This document shows positions 9,247 to 16,720 of a DNA stretch of 64,000 bases, piece by piece (the stretch's first letter is position 1; the number at the start of each line of letters is the position of its first letter). The position numbers were made by a program, and so were the translations under genes. The notes below the pieces were generated by a model that did not search any database, was not told the origin of the DNA, and saw nothing but the letters and a program-made list of their open reading frames with translations. The DNA is from Chloroflexi bacterium bin20 (lineage in GTDB: Bacteria > Chloroflexota > Anaerolineae > Aggregatilineales > Phototrophicaceae): contig MPMG01000010.1 in assembly GCA_002238485.1 (NCBI GenBank), positions 79,765 to 143,764 on the forward strand. The letters are read 5' to 3'.

Positions 9247-9639
9247 TCAGGTTTGATCCTCGAAGTCGGGCGCTTCGCCCATCTTCTCCAGATCGCTTTT
9301 GCGTTCGTCCCGCAGCATGAAGTCGTTGATGATGTACATATTGGATGTCTGTCGGCCGCCCAGGTGGCGCGTGCGCGTCTCGATGTAGCCTTTGATCTCC
9401 AGGGATTTCAGCTTGCGCCGGACAGTTTTGACTGAGGAGTCTGTTTCGCGGGCGATTGTTTTGGCGCTGGGGTAGCTGTAGAGAGGGTAGTTGTCCGGGT
9501 TGGCGCGCCAGATCAGGTAGAAGAGGATGGCTTTTTCTATGGGGCAGCCGATGTTGACTTTGTAGAGCTGTTGGAAGTAGCGCATTTTGTTGATCTTTTT
9601 GCTGGTCTTCTTCGATTCGCTTGCATATGTGTTCGTCAT
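9247..9639 (-). CDS. Winged helix-turn-helix protein (phage replication/regulatory type)
   Basis: A 130-residue basic protein with a winged helix at about residues 45-105: YSYPSAKTIARETDSSVKTV is the helix-turn-helix and IKGYIETRTR the wing. This HTH_36-like arrangement is common at the N-terminus of phage and plasmid replication initiators and in small phage regulators. The protein is too short to carry a full initiator C-terminal domain. AAGGA lies 8 nt before the ATG. The frame stays open far upstream but the extension is a poor protein crossing a hairpin region, so I place the start at 9639. It is the last gene of the element's leftward arm. A replication role is inference from the neighbouring repeats. 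Confidence 0.65.
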   Translation of the reverse strand: MTNTYASESKKTSKKINKMRYFQQLYKVNIGCPIEKAILFYLIWRANPDNYPLYSYPSAKTIARETDSSVKTVRRKLKSLEIKGYIETRTRHLGGRQTSNMYIINDFMLRDERKSDLEKMGEAPDFEDQT

Positions 9640-9682
9640 CCTGTATCCTTCAAGGCGAAGTGTGGGTAGACCGCTCTTCGGG

Positions 9683-9706
9683 CGCCCTGAGTTTCGGCTC
9701 AGGGCG
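9683..9706 (+). terminator. Perfect 9-bp hairpin upstream of the winged-helix gene
   Basis: Arms CGCCCTGAG and CTCAGGGCG flank a TTTCGG loop and are followed on the plus strand by TTTCCTTTT. It looks like an intrinsic terminator for rightward transcription, or a leader hairpin of the leftward gene that starts 44 nt away. Confidence 0.5.
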
Positions 9707-9850
9707 TTTCCTTTTGGGATTGTATACCAGCCTCGAAATCCCGCAAGCGACCACATAGAAAATATGTTCTGATTGCGGCCAGCGCAGGAAAAAAATAGCG
9801 CCGAGCTTGTGAGGGCGGGTTCTGTGGGCGATGCGAGGTTTTGTGTAGCC

Positions 9851-9900
9851 AGGTCGTCCGCGCGGAAAAATAAGCTTGCGTTTTTGAGTACGGACGACCT
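9851..9900. repeat. 10-bp inverted repeat with A5/T5 inner arms
   Basis: AGGTCGTCCG at 9851-9860 is matched exactly by CGGACGACCT at 9891-9900. The 30-nt interior contains AAAAA and TTTTT facing each other. It may be an operator, an origin element or a cruciform. Confidence 0.6.
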
Positions 9901-10057
9901 GACGGCGGAATGTCTTACCTCGTTCGCTGAGATTGAACCCGCGCACGCCCACTCTTTGTCCCAGCTGTGGCGTTTGCTTCTGCGGTTGCGGTCTCTTGCG
10001 ACTGTCGGCGAGGCTGGGCGACGTGGGACGGCGCTTTTGTCCGTTCGGGGCAAGCCA

Positions 10058-10610
10058 GGCGGCGTTCTTTGCCGCCATTGGCGCAGCCGCTTTGCCGCGT
10101 TCTTTGCGGCAAGCGGGCGGGCATTGGCGAACACGCCGGCGGCGTTTTTTGCCGCCAAGATGTTTCGCCGCCCGACATGGGGCAGGGGGAGCGCGCGGCG
10201 GCGGCGTTCTTTGCCGCAACGCAATCGCGCGCGGGGGGGCGCGGGCCGCCGCCGCCTGTTCTTTAGGCGGCGAAGCGGGGGTAGCCCCCCCATTACCGCA
10301 TCTACCCGCCCGTCATCGGCGCTTGTCGCCGAGATTTACCGCCGCTTTGACGTGCGGCGGCGGGCGGGCAGGAAGAGGGGGGGAGCGGCGGCTTGCCGAC
10401 CAGCGGGGGGGGGGGGGGCAGAACGCCGCGTGTTTTGCGGGGGGGGGGGGGGGGGGGGCGGGGGGCCGCGCCCCCCCCCCCCCCCCCATCCGCGCGCACA
10501 GGGTGGGCGCGACCGAAGCCAGCGCCGCCGCGTTCTTTGCGGCGGAGTCAAGCGACCGGCGAGGAAGCGGCGGGTGTCTTTTGCTTTTGGCGGCGCGTTC
10601 TTTGCGCCGC
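10058..10610. repeat. Array of seven hairpins sharing a GTTCTTT loop
   Basis: Hairpins lie at 10058-10076, 10092-10112, 10138-10156, 10201-10217, 10250-10272, 10525-10545 and 10590-10610. The 7-nt loop is GTTCTTT in six and GTTTTTT in the third. Arms are 5-8 bp, G+C-rich and differ between copies (GGCGGC, TTGCCGC, GCGGC, CGCCGCCT, CCGCCGC, GCGGCGC), yet each pairs perfectly with its partner. The last has outer arms GGTGTCTTT (10573-10581) and AAAGACACC (10612-10620). On the minus strand, the direction of the flanking genes, the loop reads AAAGAAC. Spacing is irregular, so this is not a CRISPR. The role is unknown. Confidence 0.75.
10405..10487. repeat. Long G and C homopolymer runs (G14, G20, C17)
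   Basis: There are 14 G at 10405-10418, 20 G at 10439-10458 and 17 C at 10471-10487. The last two could pair into one long G:C stem, and the G runs could form a quadruplex. Run lengths of this kind are unreliable in assemblies. Confidence 0.8.
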
Positions 10611-10700
10611 GAAAGACACCGCGCGCGGATTTTTGTTTTCAGGGGTCAGAAGGTGGGATTTCACCAGGTCATTCAGGTCGGGGGCTGTCTGCAAAATCGC

Positions 10701-10913
10701 TTAGAGGGCAACGTGGCGCTTCGACTTTTCCGGGTTTGAGCTGGAATTGGCGCATTCACGGCATACGACCATCAAGATGCTGTGGCTCATGTAGCTGGCT
10801 CTGTAGCTGTCCGGGTAGGGTCGGCGACATTGGTTGCAAAGACAGAAGCATTGCTTGGCGCCTGCCGCTTTGCAGTCCTTGCAGACCAGCTTGATCGTTG
10901 ACGATTTCATCAT
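10701..10913 (-). CDS. Small Cys-rich (zinc-ribbon-like) phage protein
   Basis: A 70-residue protein with eight cysteines arranged as C11-x2-C14, then C22, C24, C26 and C29, then C51-x2-C54, as in paired zinc knuckles or ribbons. The family is not recognised. Its ATGATG start overlaps the HNH gene stop in an ATGA arrangement, so the two are translated together. That coupling and the ordered cysteines support a real gene. It may help nucleic-acid binding in the early region, but this is inference. Confidence 0.6.
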   Translation of the reverse strand: MMKSSTIKLVCKDCKAAGAKQCFCLCNQCRRPYPDSYRASYMSHSILMVVCRECANSSSNPEKSKRHVAL

Positions 10914-11239
10914 GGTATCAGTGGCAGTTGCCCGGCGGCTATCAGCCGCTCTCGCTCTTGCCGCGCCGCGTTCTGTTTGCGGCGCATGATGTGTATGCGC
11001 ATGTCGTAGGTCAGGTGGCAGCGTTGGCAGAGGGCGGCCAGGTTATCGCGTCTGTTGTCTTCGGGCATGTGGTTCAGGTGGGCGACTGTCAGGATGACGA
11101 TTGATCCTGTCTGCGGGTGTGGCTCTCCGTGTTCGGCGTCGCACCACTGGCAGCGCCAGCCTGCCTGCTGTCGGATGCGCAGGGATATGGCTTTCCAGTC
11201 TGCCGGGTATCTGTGCTTGTGTTCGGGCTTGATGGGCAT
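10910..11239 (-). CDS. HNH endonuclease (phage type)
   Basis: The 109-residue HNH nuclease carries zinc-binding pairs C30-x2-C33 and C71-x2-C74, with the catalytic VAHLNH (residues 53-57) and the DNLAALCQRCH core (residues 65-75). Free-standing phage HNH proteins of this size often lie beside terminase genes and help genome packaging or cutting at cos sites. Here the gene lies divergent from the terminase genes, about 300 nt away. It is the first gene of the leftward arm and overlaps the next one. Its last codons contain a variant of the array hairpin (10963-10985). Confidence 0.85.
   Translation of the reverse strand: MPIKPEHKHRYPADWKAISLRIRQQAGWRCQWCDAEHGEPHPQTGSIVILTVAHLNHMPEDNRRDNLAALCQRCHLTYDMRIHIMRRKQNAARQERERLIAAGQLPLIP
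10963..10985. repeat. Variant array hairpin inside the HNH gene
   Basis: Arms GCGCCGC and GCGGCGC flank a 9-nt loop GTTCTGTTT, close to the GTTCTTT loop of the array at 10058-10610. It lies in coding sequence near the HNH C-terminus. Confidence 0.5.
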
Positions 11240-11303
11240 GGCGACAGTATATCCAGCTTGATGATGGCAGGCAAGACGGGCTGAACTGACGAGATATTCT
11301 TGG

Positions 11304-11357
11304 GCCGTTCTCTCGCGCCGCGGTTAGGTCGGGGACGGCACGGCGCGGGAGAACGGC
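11304..11357. repeat. Long interrupted inverted repeat
   Basis: GCCGTTCTC and GCGCCG are separated by 2 nt and pair with CGGCGC and GAGAACGGC around a 20-nt loop. It lies about 65 nt upstream of the HNH start, so it may be an operator or an early-transcript leader structure. Confidence 0.6.
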
Positions 11358-11403
11358 AGACACCGCTGCGGCGCGGCCGCCGCCGCCCCCCGCGTAGGGG
11401 TGG

Positions 11404-11422
11404 GTCTGGGCAACGCCCAGAC
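11404..11422. promoter_or_regulatory. Perfect 8-bp hairpin/palindrome before the late promoter
   Basis: GTCTGGGC and GCCCAGAC surround a 3-nt AAC. It ends 25 nt before the predicted -35 of the rightward promoter and could be a repressor site. Confidence 0.45.
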
Positions 11423-11447
11423 AGTGGTCGCCCTTGCTCGCGATAAT

Positions 11448-11475
11448 TTGTGGTATTGACAGCATGTGCTAGAAT
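11448..11475 (+). promoter_or_regulatory. Predicted late promoter (extended -10)
   Basis: TGTGCTAGAAT supplies an extended -10 (TAGAAT at 11470-11475). TTGTGG lies 16 nt upstream. The same TGTGCTANANT block recurs at other promoters in the window (22123, 28701, 45911). Confidence 0.5.
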
Positions 11476-11538
11476 GCAGGAATGTTGGCGTTTCTGCCTG
11501 CGGGCAGGGGTATAGCTCTCAAAAAATCGGGGGGAAAA

Positions 11539-11868
11539 ATGTACAGGCTCAATCCCGATCCAGGCTGGCTGCGGAAGGACATCAAAAATGCGAAACAGTT
11601 GGCAGCGGACCGCAAGGAGCTCGACTCGTGGCTCTTGGCGCGGTTGGTGCAGCTTGCAGCTGGCGATGGCTCTTCGGCTTGCCGGGCAATAGAAACATTG
11701 ATGTCGGCGCCGTCGCAAGAAGGAGTGGAATATGATGCAGCAAGAGTTGACGCGCTCGCCGAGCAATACGCCGTCCGTATTCTCCGAAGAATGGGCTATC
11801 TTGTTCAGTCACCGGCGCAGGGCGGCGAGGATGAGTCTGCTGGATTTCATCCTGTACACGATGCCTGA
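11539..11868 (+). CDS. Probable small terminase subunit or packaging accessory protein
   Basis: A 109-residue helical protein (opening MYRLNPDPGWLRKDIKN) encoded directly before and overlapping the large terminase gene by 137 nt in another frame. Its position and size fit a small terminase, which recognises phage DNA and loads TerL, but no helix-turn-helix motif is clear. The chosen ATG follows GGGGGAAAA. An upstream in-frame start at 11482 lacks a ribosome site. The long overlap is unusual; the C-terminal part may partly be carried by the TerL start context. Confidence 0.5.
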   Translation: MYRLNPDPGWLRKDIKNAKQLAADRKELDSWLLARLVQLAAGDGSSACRAIETLMSAPSQEGVEYDAARVDALAEQYAVRILRRMGYLVQSPAQGGEDESAGFHPVHDA

Positions 11869-13180
11869 TTACCAGGTCGCCCGCCATCATGAATTGATGG
11901 TGGAAGAGATCGAGCGCGCTATTGCCGCTGACAGCGGCCGCCTTTATATCGGGATGCCGCCGCGCCACGGCAAAAGCGAAACCGCGACCATCCGGACGAT
12001 TTGTTGGCACATCGGGCGCTATCCTGAGAAACAGATTATGCTGCTTTGCTATGGCCAACAGTTGGCGAATGAGTTTTCGCGGCGAATCCGGTCAATTGTT
12101 CGCGACGACCTGCGCTATCGGGAGTTGTTTCCGCATGTGGCGCTGTCTAAAGAGCGAGCGCGTCTCGATGATTGGAAGACCACGGCGGGCGGCGGCTTGA
12201 AGTCAGTCGGCGTGACGGGCGGCGTGACGGGTCATGGCGCGGATTTGATGATCATTGACGATCCGCACAAGGAAGGCGACGCGGAGAGTCTGGAGCTTTT
12301 GGACAGCGTGTTCACCTGGTATGCGACGGCGGCGCGGACGCGTCTTGCGCCTGGGGCAAGCATTATCTTCATCATGACGCGCTGGCATCGGCTGGATTTG
12401 GCGGGACGGCTGCTGGAATTGCAGAGCACAAGCTCAGACGCGGACCAATGGCGAGAAGTTGTGCTGCCGGCGCTGGCGGGATCCGATGATATCCTGGGGC
12501 GCGCGAAAGGCGAAGCCTTGTGGCCGGAGCGATTCAGCCGCGAAAGTTTGTTGGCGCTGCGGGCTTTGGATGATCGGTATTTTCAGGCGCTGTATCAGAA
12601 TAATCCGCGCGGCGCTGATGATGTCATGTTCGATATTGATAAAGTCCGTTGGGTCGATGGCTACGATGCCAATGCTGGCGAGATATTCTGGACTTGTGAT
12701 CTGGCGACGAGCAGCCGGGACAGCGCGGACTATAATGTTTTCGCGCGTTGGGGCAAGATGGGCGATTCGATCTGCCTTATCGAAGCGCATCGGCTGCGCA
12801 TGGCTTATTCTGGCGCTCGGCTGCGCCTGCTGCAAATCCGGCGACAGCATCCTGATGAAATGATTGTCTTCCCCAAAGACTTGCTGGAACTCTTAATGTT
12901 CAAGCATTTACGCGACGAGCTTGGCGTGGGTCGTCTTACGACTGTGGCCATGAAAGGCGACAAGGTTCAGAAGGCGCAGCATCCGGCGATTTTGGTCAAT
13001 AATGAGCGTTTAGCGGTGGTGCGCGACACGGGCAGCGACAATGATTATTTCGTCCGCGAGCTCGGCGAATTTCCGATGGGACGCTATGATGATTGCGTCG
13101 ACGCTTTCAGTGTTGCGGCACATTACATGCGCGTGCCTGGTGAGGTCGAGCTATTTCTGAGGGGTGGCCGCAGTGTTTGA
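11732..13180 (+). CDS. Phage terminase large subunit
   Basis: The packaging motor and nuclease of 482 residues. The ATPase domain shows Walker A as GMPPRHGKSE (residues 74-83), a Walker B with catalytic acids as LMIIDDPHK (about 172-180), and the IIFIMTRWH coupling motif. The C-terminal RNase H-like nuclease begins at FWTCDLATSSRDSADYNVFA. The TRWH and LYQNNP signatures place it in the T4-gp17-like terminase group found in many siphoviruses. AAGGAG lies 6 nt before the ATG. It pumps DNA through the portal encoded next and cuts it to size. Confidence 0.95.
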   Translation: MMQQELTRSPSNTPSVFSEEWAILFSHRRRAARMSLLDFILYTMPDYQVARHHELMVEEIERAIAADSGRLYIGMPPRHGKSETATIRTICWHIGRYPEKQIMLLCYGQQLANEFSRRIRSIVRDDLRYRELFPHVALSKERARLDDWKTTAGGGLKSVGVTGGVTGHGADLMIIDDPHKEGDAESLELLDSVFTWYATAARTRLAPGASIIFIMTRWHRLDLAGRLLELQSTSSDADQWREVVLPALAGSDDILGRAKGEALWPERFSRESLLALRALDDRYFQALYQNNPRGADDVMFDIDKVRWVDGYDANAGEIFWTCDLATSSRDSADYNVFARWGKMGDSICLIEAHRLRMAYSGARLRLLQIRRQHPDEMIVFPKDLLELLMFKHLRDELGVGRLTTVAMKGDKVQKAQHPAILVNNERLAVVRDTGSDNDYFVRELGEFPMGRYDDCVDAFSVAAHYMRVPGEVELFLRGGRSV

Positions 13181-14390
13181 GAAGATTCGCTCGTTCTTTC
13201 GGGCGCGCGGGGAAGTCACGAACAAAGGCGCGACGGGTCGGCGTGTCAGCGACTTGCAGGACAGCCCTGAGTGGATCTGGGTGCAGTCGCCGGACTTCAC
13301 GAATGATCTGGCAATTTACGCTTACCGGGAGTGGATTAGCACAGCGATAGATCGCGTTGCCGAGCTCTGCGTATCTGTGCCGATGATTGTGCGCGAGGCT
13401 GGTGGACTTGGCGTTTATGAAGACCATCCGCTGCTGGCGCTGCTGGGGACTTACGGGCGTCCGAATCGTTTGCAGGACAGCTTTGAGTTTATGGAAGCGC
13501 ATTTTAAGCGCATGGACATCTGGGGCAATGATGTCTGGTTTTGGCAATCTGAGTTTGGGGGCGCGCCTGACGAGGTCTATCAGCTGGACATGCGCAATGT
13601 GCAGATTCGCGTTGTGGATGGCTTGCAGTGGTATTTCTACAATGTCGGCGGCGTTGAGCATCGGATTTCGCCTGAGCAGGTGACGCATTTCCGCCGCTCG
13701 AATCCGACAGCCACCGGCGTATTTTGGGGCATGTCGGCTGTAGAGAAGCTGCGCAATGTGGCAGAGACGGACCGCTTGATGACGAAGTGGAATCAGAGCT
13801 TTTTTGAAAGCGGCGCGCCCAATGGCATCATGATTGTGGACGCGGATTTGGTCGACAGCAAGCAAGCGCGGCAGATGGAATCGGAGTTCAACGAGAATCC
13901 CAGGGGCAAGCGGCGTCTGGCTGTGATACGCGCCCGCCAGGGTTCGGCAGTATGGCATGAAGCGCTGATGAAGCAGCGCGATTTGGATTTCAATGATGGT
14001 CGATTGATGACGCGTCAGGCGGCATTTGACGCTTTGGGCTTTCATGTGGGCGCTGTGTCTGAGGCATCGACTGAGGCGCATGCGCGGGTAGCTGAGGCAT
14101 TGGTGCGCGAGTCGGCGTGGATTCGCCATCGGCGGACGGCGAGCGCATTGAATACCGCGCTGGAGTTTTGGCCGGGCGCTGGACAATACCGCGTGGACTT
14201 CCATGATGTGCGCGCGACTGACTGGGAGCGCGAGTCGAAGAAGCTGCAAGCGGTCATGCCCTACATGACCATCAACGAGGTGCGCAGCCATTATCTTGAG
14301 TTGGGGCCGCTGCCGCGGGGCGATCGGTTTGCAGAAGTGTCCGTGCCGAACGAATTGGCTGTTGAAGAGAGGATAACTACCGATGCGTGA
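13173..14390 (+). CDS. Phage portal protein (HK97 type)
   Basis: A portal protein of 405 residues, forming the ring at the capsid vertex through which DNA passes. It has the family's AYREWISTAIDRVAELCVSV opening, MDIWGNDVWFWQ, and the VEKLRNVAETDRLMTKWNQS region before the stem. The C-terminus matches RESAWIRHRRTASALN. I choose the GTG at 13173 because GAGGGG sits 8 nt upstream. A GTG at 13164 is in frame but overlaps that site. The gene overlaps the end of the terminase gene, giving the usual TerL-portal order. Confidence 0.9.
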   Translation: MFEKIRSFFRARGEVTNKGATGRRVSDLQDSPEWIWVQSPDFTNDLAIYAYREWISTAIDRVAELCVSVPMIVREAGGLGVYEDHPLLALLGTYGRPNRLQDSFEFMEAHFKRMDIWGNDVWFWQSEFGGAPDEVYQLDMRNVQIRVVDGLQWYFYNVGGVEHRISPEQVTHFRRSNPTATGVFWGMSAVEKLRNVAETDRLMTKWNQSFFESGAPNGIMIVDADLVDSKQARQMESEFNENPRGKRRLAVIRARQGSAVWHEALMKQRDLDFNDGRLMTRQAAFDALGFHVGAVSEASTEAHARVAEALVRESAWIRHRRTASALNTALEFWPGAGQYRVDFHDVRATDWERESKKLQAVMPYMTINEVRSHYLELGPLPRGDRFAEVSVPNELAVEERITTDA

Positions 14391-14649
14391 GCCTGACGAT
14401 GCAATTTTCGTCGATGAAGGCTGCCTTGATTGCGGGCAGAGTCGGAAGATAGTCCGTGGCGATGCTTTTCCATGCGCCTGGGATTCTCTGTCTGATGGTC
14501 AGCGGACATTCTTGCGCCGGTCAAGGGTCACGCCTGCTGATTGGTGCGCATCGCGTTTGACTGCTGAGAATGCTGTAAAGCGCGAAACGGGCAGCAGCCA
14601 GCCCTATGATCTGCCCAAGGCGATACCGATTCAGAGCGACTTGCTATGA
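14383..14649 (+). CDS. Small phage protein of unknown function
   Basis: An 88-residue protein with one CLDCGQ cysteine pair near residue 14-17 and two more cysteines. No family is recognised. It overlaps the portal stop by 8 nt and the next gene by ATGA, so it fits the tightly packed late operon. It sits where some phages keep a small head-accessory gene. Confidence 0.55.
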   Translation: MREPDDAIFVDEGCLDCGQSRKIVRGDAFPCAWDSLSDGQRTFLRRSRVTPADWCASRLTAENAVKRETGSSQPYDLPKAIPIQSDLL

Positions 14650-16718
14650 GTCATCTGCGTCGGCGCGGGGATCTTGTTGATGGCATTCTGGTGCCTTTTT
14701 CGGGGCCTGAGGATGACAGCTATGGCACCTGGTGGGACGCGCGGACTGATTTTCGTCTGGACATGTACGCGCCGCATCCGATTTTTTATTTTCATGGTCT
14801 GCGCGATTATGAGCAGCATGGCCGGCTGCGCAAATTTGAGCTGCGCCCGGAGGGATTGTGGGCAGAAGGCGTATTGACGGACAGCGCGAGTCCGCTTTTT
14901 GAGCTGCTGGATTCGGGACGGGCGGCCTGGTCTTCGGCGACGATGCCGCTGGTTGCGAGTCCGCCGCGCCCTGACGGGTACATCGCGGTTTGGCCGATAG
15001 TAGAAGGCAGCATCGCGGACGCTGGCGAAGTGTCTGCGCGAAGGGGATTGACAGCTGCGGATTATGCGCGCGCCGTGGCGAATCGAGAATCGTATGTGCG
15101 CAGCAAATGGGGAGGCTGGCAGATGGAGCCGCAAGATCCGAAGTTGCAGGATAACAAGGACCCGAAGGAAACTGGATCGAATGGGCAGACGCCGGAAGGC
15201 GTAGCCGCGCCTTTGCCTGATGTTGCCGCGAATGACGCGTCAGCGCCCCCCGCGCCTGATTTGAGCGAGCAAGAGGAATTCGCTCGCTGGAAGGCGGAGA
15301 AGGCCAAAGAGGAACGGCGCAAAGAGATCGAAGAGGTGGCGCGAGCGATTTTGTCGCCGCCGCCTGAGGATGCCAAGCGCAAGCTGCCGGCGGCAGGGGG
15401 CAAGAAATCGCCTGTGGACTTGAAGGATTCTGTCGTGCGCGTGTCTTCGCCCTGGGATCAATTTGGGCTGCTGGGCATGACGATGCATTATGAATCCAAA
15501 GCTGCGTTTCGCGGGCGCAACTCGAATTTCAGCGACCAATTCGATGACAAGTTCTTCCGGGCGCTGGCTTACAAGGTGGCTGAGCAGTGGAAGACCGACG
15601 AAAAGGTCGAGCAGGAATACATCCCTACGCCTGAGGGCTTGCTGGAAGTGATTCCGATGCGCTGCATCGACCAGTCTACCTATCGCAACTGGACGCGTTA
15701 CCTGCCGCACATGCGCGCTGACGAAGCCATGATGTCGACTTTGGCGAACAAGGGCGATGAGCTGGTGCCAACCTTGCTGTCGTCGTCGCTGTATTACTTC
15801 ATGCGGCTGGAGTCGCGGGTGTCGAATCTCTTTCGTTCGTTCATGATGCCCAGCCAGCCTTATGACTATCCCAAGATCACGAAAGGTCCGACTTTTGTGA
15901 GCGCCGGCGAGCTGTCTGACGCGGCTAATTTCAGTGTCTCGACCTCGAATATTGATTATTCGGATATCGGCACGGACAAGGTGACGTTTGAGGCTGGCAA
16001 GCTGGCGGCCATTACCTTGTTCAGCGAAGAGCTGGTCGAGGATTCGACTGTCGCCTGGGCAGAAGCGGCGGCGCGGATTTATGTGGAAGAGATGGCGCAT
16101 GCCTTCGACTTTGTGCTGCTGAATGGCGATACCAGCGCCAGCGCCACCAACATCAGCTTCTATGGCACGAATCCGAATGCCGCCACGGAGACCAAGCGCA
16201 TCCTGACTTTTGACGGCATTCGCAAAGGCATCGTGGCTGCGGACCAAACGGCTATCGCCACGATTGCGGATGATTCGATCTTGTCGGTCATGAAGACGAT
16301 GGGGCCGCGTGGGGTCATCGGGCGCGACATCAGGAATCTGGTCTGTATCGCGCCGCCGGAGGTTGGCTTTGAGCTGGACGCGCTGGATGCTTATGAGGGC
16401 CTGGACAAGGTTGGGCCGCAGGCGACTTTGCTGACCGGGCAGCTGGGCTTCTGGCGGTCTGTGCCGCTCGTCATCACAGAAGAATTTCCGCAGACGGACG
16501 CGAATGGTCGCGTTGATGACACGGCGGCTTCGAACACGAAGGGCGCGTGGATTGTGGCTAACCGCAATGCCATCCTGATTGGCATGCGCCGGATGCCCAT
16601 GCTCGAGCAGGGTCGCGATGCTGGCGTTGACGGTCGGTTCATTACGGCGTCTTTGCGCGCGGACATCCAGTTGATGGAGCCTGGCGCTGCGGCCATGGGC
16701 TATAACTCGACGGTGTAG
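14646..16718 (+). CDS. Fused prohead protease-scaffold-major capsid protein
   Basis: One 690-residue chain appears to join three head functions. Residues 1-130 resemble the HK97 prohead protease: FYFHGL supplies His50, AWSSATMP Ser96/97, and VWPIVEGS Glu120. This spacing is close to the His65-Ser114-Glu138 triad of HK97 gp4. Residues 150-250 are polar and charged (many K, E, P), like a scaffold or delta domain. From about 265 the chain is an HK97-fold capsid protein (SRVSNLFRSFMMPSQPYDYP, then FSEELVEDSTV). Normally protease and capsid are separate genes. The ATG overlaps the upstream stop. Cleavage between the parts would be expected during assembly. Confidence 0.82.
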   Translation: MSHLRRRGDLVDGILVPFSGPEDDSYGTWWDARTDFRLDMYAPHPIFYFHGLRDYEQHGRLRKFELRPEGLWAEGVLTDSASPLFELLDSGRAAWSSATMPLVASPPRPDGYIAVWPIVEGSIADAGEVSARRGLTAADYARAVANRESYVRSKWGGWQMEPQDPKLQDNKDPKETGSNGQTPEGVAAPLPDVAANDASAPPAPDLSEQEEFARWKAEKAKEERRKEIEEVARAILSPPPEDAKRKLPAAGGKKSPVDLKDSVVRVSSPWDQFGLLGMTMHYESKAAFRGRNSNFSDQFDDKFFRALAYKVAEQWKTDEKVEQEYIPTPEGLLEVIPMRCIDQSTYRNWTRYLPHMRADEAMMSTLANKGDELVPTLLSSSLYYFMRLESRVSNLFRSFMMPSQPYDYPKITKGPTFVSAGELSDAANFSVSTSNIDYSDIGTDKVTFEAGKLAAITLFSEELVEDSTVAWAEAAARIYVEEMAHAFDFVLLNGDTSASATNISFYGTNPNAATETKRILTFDGIRKGIVAADQTAIATIADDSILSVMKTMGPRGVIGRDIRNLVCIAPPEVGFELDALDAYEGLDKVGPQATLLTGQLGFWRSVPLVITEEFPQTDANGRVDDTAASNTKGAWIVANRNAILIGMRRMPMLEQGRDAGVDGRFITASLRADIQLMEPGAAAMGYNSTV

Positions 16719-16720
16719 CT

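Larger units (their letters stand above)
9640..10700. other. Gene-free 1-kb stretch rich in hairpins and G/C runs
   Basis: No convincing gene lies here, although open frames exist on both strands because stops are rare in this G+C-rich DNA. It holds a 9-bp hairpin at 9683-9706, a 10-bp inverted repeat at 9851-9900, and seven short hairpins with a shared loop between 10058 and 10610. It also holds runs of 14 G, 20 G and 17 C. It lies between the Cys-rich protein gene and the winged-helix gene, both leftward. Candidate roles are a replication origin, a packaging or regulatory site, or a structured RNA. Confidence 0.6.
11240..11538. other. Divergent control region of the phage-like element
   Basis: This 299-nt stretch separates the leftward early arm from the rightward late genes. 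It contains an interrupted 15-bp hairpin (11304-11357), a perfect 8-bp hairpin (11404-11422) and an extended -10 promoter (11448-11475). No open frame here looks like a gene. Confidence 0.6.

Noticed and set aside
10058-10610. CRISPR array
   Set aside because: The units are short hairpins with variable arms and irregular spacing, not constant repeats with unique spacers of equal length. No cas gene is nearby.
9773-10894. Long plus-strand open frames over the hairpin region (and matching minus-strand ones)
   Set aside because: They consist of Arg/Pro/Gly repeats produced by G+C-rich sequence and homopolymers. The hairpins fall in different frames, and no ribosome site or family resemblance is present.
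13164-13172. GTG at 13164 as portal start
   Set aside because: It overlaps the GAGGGG ribosome site that is well placed for the GTG at 13173.
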